NCBI GenBank assembly: GCA_037893245.1
Contig: JBAIAA010000875.1
Span: forward strand, 372,001-436,000
Direction: 5' to 3'
DNA length: 64,000 bases
Origin: Crossaster papposus
Lineage: Eukaryota > Echinodermata > Asteroidea > Velatida > Solasteridae
Position numbers and translations under genes: made by a program. This document shows, in pieces, positions 62,624 to 64,000 of the stretch (within the stretch, counting starts at the first letter, position 1; each line of letters opens with the position of its first letter). The notes beneath the pieces were generated by a model. The model saw only the letters and a list, made by a program, of their open reading frames with translations. It had not been told where the DNA came from and made no database searches.

Positions 62624-64000
62624 GAAGGCGTGTTGACATGGTTCGTATGATCCATTAAAATAAACGGGGGTTAATTATTTATGGCCATGGCATGCAGTAT
62701 GTTTACCGTCTCCCGTCCGTTAATGGAGCTTCACGCTTCAATAAGGCCACACGGACCGACCAAACTTCCAAACCATACTTTCGGGTGAACACTAATTGTA
62801 CGGGTTTTGGTTTTTTAGAGTCGCTCTTATTCGCCGAAGATGAAGAAAGATGGCATCGGAAATGATGTCTTCTTATTTTTTTTTCTTTCTCTGCGGTTGC
62901 CGCTGCTGCACTGCTTACGTGTCGAGTTTGACACGGCACTTTTGGCGTCGTTTCCGTATTTCGTGTCCTCGGGATAAAAAAAAGATAATAAACTCGTCGT
63001 GCACTCTGCTTGGAATGCGCATTTCGCCGAAGGTTATTGTGTCTGTGGGTTGAACAACGCGGTGCCTCGTTAGTTCAATGGTAACTTAATACATGTACGC
63101 CCTTGTGTATTTAACCCTAAAAATATGCATGGACAATTTGATAAAATATCCACAGGTCTTTATCAGAAAATCTGATACCCGAAAAATACAAAACGGCTGT
63201 ACATAAAACTTGATTTCAAAAAATACCTGTGTCGTCATTAAACATGTACAAGGTTTATAATGATGACACGGTTTATTTTGGTTATGTTTTTGTTATAAAA
63301 CGAGCGCATAACAATGCGTAGCGGTGGCAGTATACGAGCAATTTTAGGCAGACGATATTTCTTTATAGTGATTTACTAAACTGAATCCCAAGACCGTTAT
63401 GGCGAGAAATCAATAAACAAATCATATGAGACCAACCCCAACAGTTTGGCTGCCCAGGGGCCGTACCCCGCCCTGGTGATCTTGTTGTTTACTGGACTGT
63501 ATGCAGTCCAACCCGATTTGATGTTTTACTGAGTACAAACAAAAACACGATAAACTCTTCTTCTGACTGCATCGCGGGGCTACGCTCTCAAAGTCCAAAC
63601 AAATTCATCGGTATTTTGTATACAACTGTACTACAATTGCCGCATTCGTATAAGGGTCTTGTTCTGTATATCTGCGTATATCTGCCTATACCGTCCTATT
63701 CAATGTGATGACAAATTAGCGTGTTTGTCGGGACAGATGCTCCGCTGCTCAGTTGCCCGAGTGATATGAATTCATCATTTCGAGCCAAGGATGGATCTAC
63801 TGATGTTGTCGAGCGTAAAAGGTTAAAAGCTTGTCTCTATCCATTTATTGGAACGGCCCTCCATCTCTCCCCGGAGGCTTTATAATATGAAAGACGTACG
63901 TTCAGCGCTCAAGGCCACTTTTCGCAAGGCTCACATCCGCCGCGAGCTCTTATTTGATAATTCTTCGTCAACGAAGATGATGAAATGGCTATGAAGTGGT
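62624..64000. other. Unassigned end of window
   Basis: No gene recognised in 1.4 kb. CCTGTGTCGTCATTA (63225-63239) and TAATGATGACACGG (63259-63272) form an imperfect hairpin. The last 160 bases look unique and GC-richer. Confidence 0.35.

Noticed and set aside
1-64000. Bacterial or phage operon, defence island or plasmid origin
   Set aside because: No dense collinear coding, no ribosome-binding sites ahead of long frames, and many animal-type repeats.

Overview
This is a stretch of animal nuclear DNA that is AT-rich, intergenic or intronic, and dominated by repeats. No prokaryotic gene organisation is visible and I find no intact protein-coding gene. The only protein-level similarities I recognise are relics of retroelements. 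One is the 3' end of a non-LTR (LINE) reverse-transcriptase ORF at 54.3-55.0 kb. The other is a 5' LTR plus N-terminal Gag fragment of a Ty3/Gypsy-like element at 12.3-12.9 kb (minus strand). There is also a tRNA-Pro-like pseudogene at 27.84-27.90 kb. The density and style of the short inverted-repeat elements, together with long poly-G/poly-C runs, suggest a marine invertebrate. My impression is a deuterostome, possibly an echinoderm such as a sea star, but this rests on memory of similar repeats and is weak.

Layout. 0-12 kb: copies of two TTAA-flanked non-autonomous DNA transposon families (A and B), an AT-rich family D, an 800-bp terminal-inverted-repeat element whose end motif is repeated inside it, and three minisatellites (a degenerate TTGCCACGG type at 3.66-4.62 kb, a 41-bp unit at 10.95-11.48 kb and, beyond this block, an 11-bp unit at 16.26-16.44 kb). 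12-26 kb: the Gypsy fragment, several hairpin elements, family C and family E copies, and repeat-poor stretches. 26.9-29.1 kb: two remarkable foldback elements, one of which consists of two interlocked pairs of inverted arms. 29-35 kb: repeat-poor sequence with possible cis-regulatory DNA, then another foldback element. 35.8-42.1 kb: a 131-bp satellite and a tandemly duplicated block of about 2.5-3 kb, each copy carrying an array of 170-250-bp units, the second with a 670-bp higher-order repeat. 42-64 kb: more inverted-repeat elements, a 1.15-kb foldback element, the LINE end abutting a family C element that itself contains a family A insertion, nuclear-receptor-like half-site repeats, and further MITEs.

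No pathway or operon links these features. The biology here is transposon biology: insertions, nested insertions, hairpin-forming elements and tandem expansion. The most unusual object is the interlocked inverted-repeat element at 27,918-29,069. Candidate regulatory stretches are proposed only because they lack repeats and carry motif matches; comparative alignment would be needed to test them. All comparisons between copies were made by eye.
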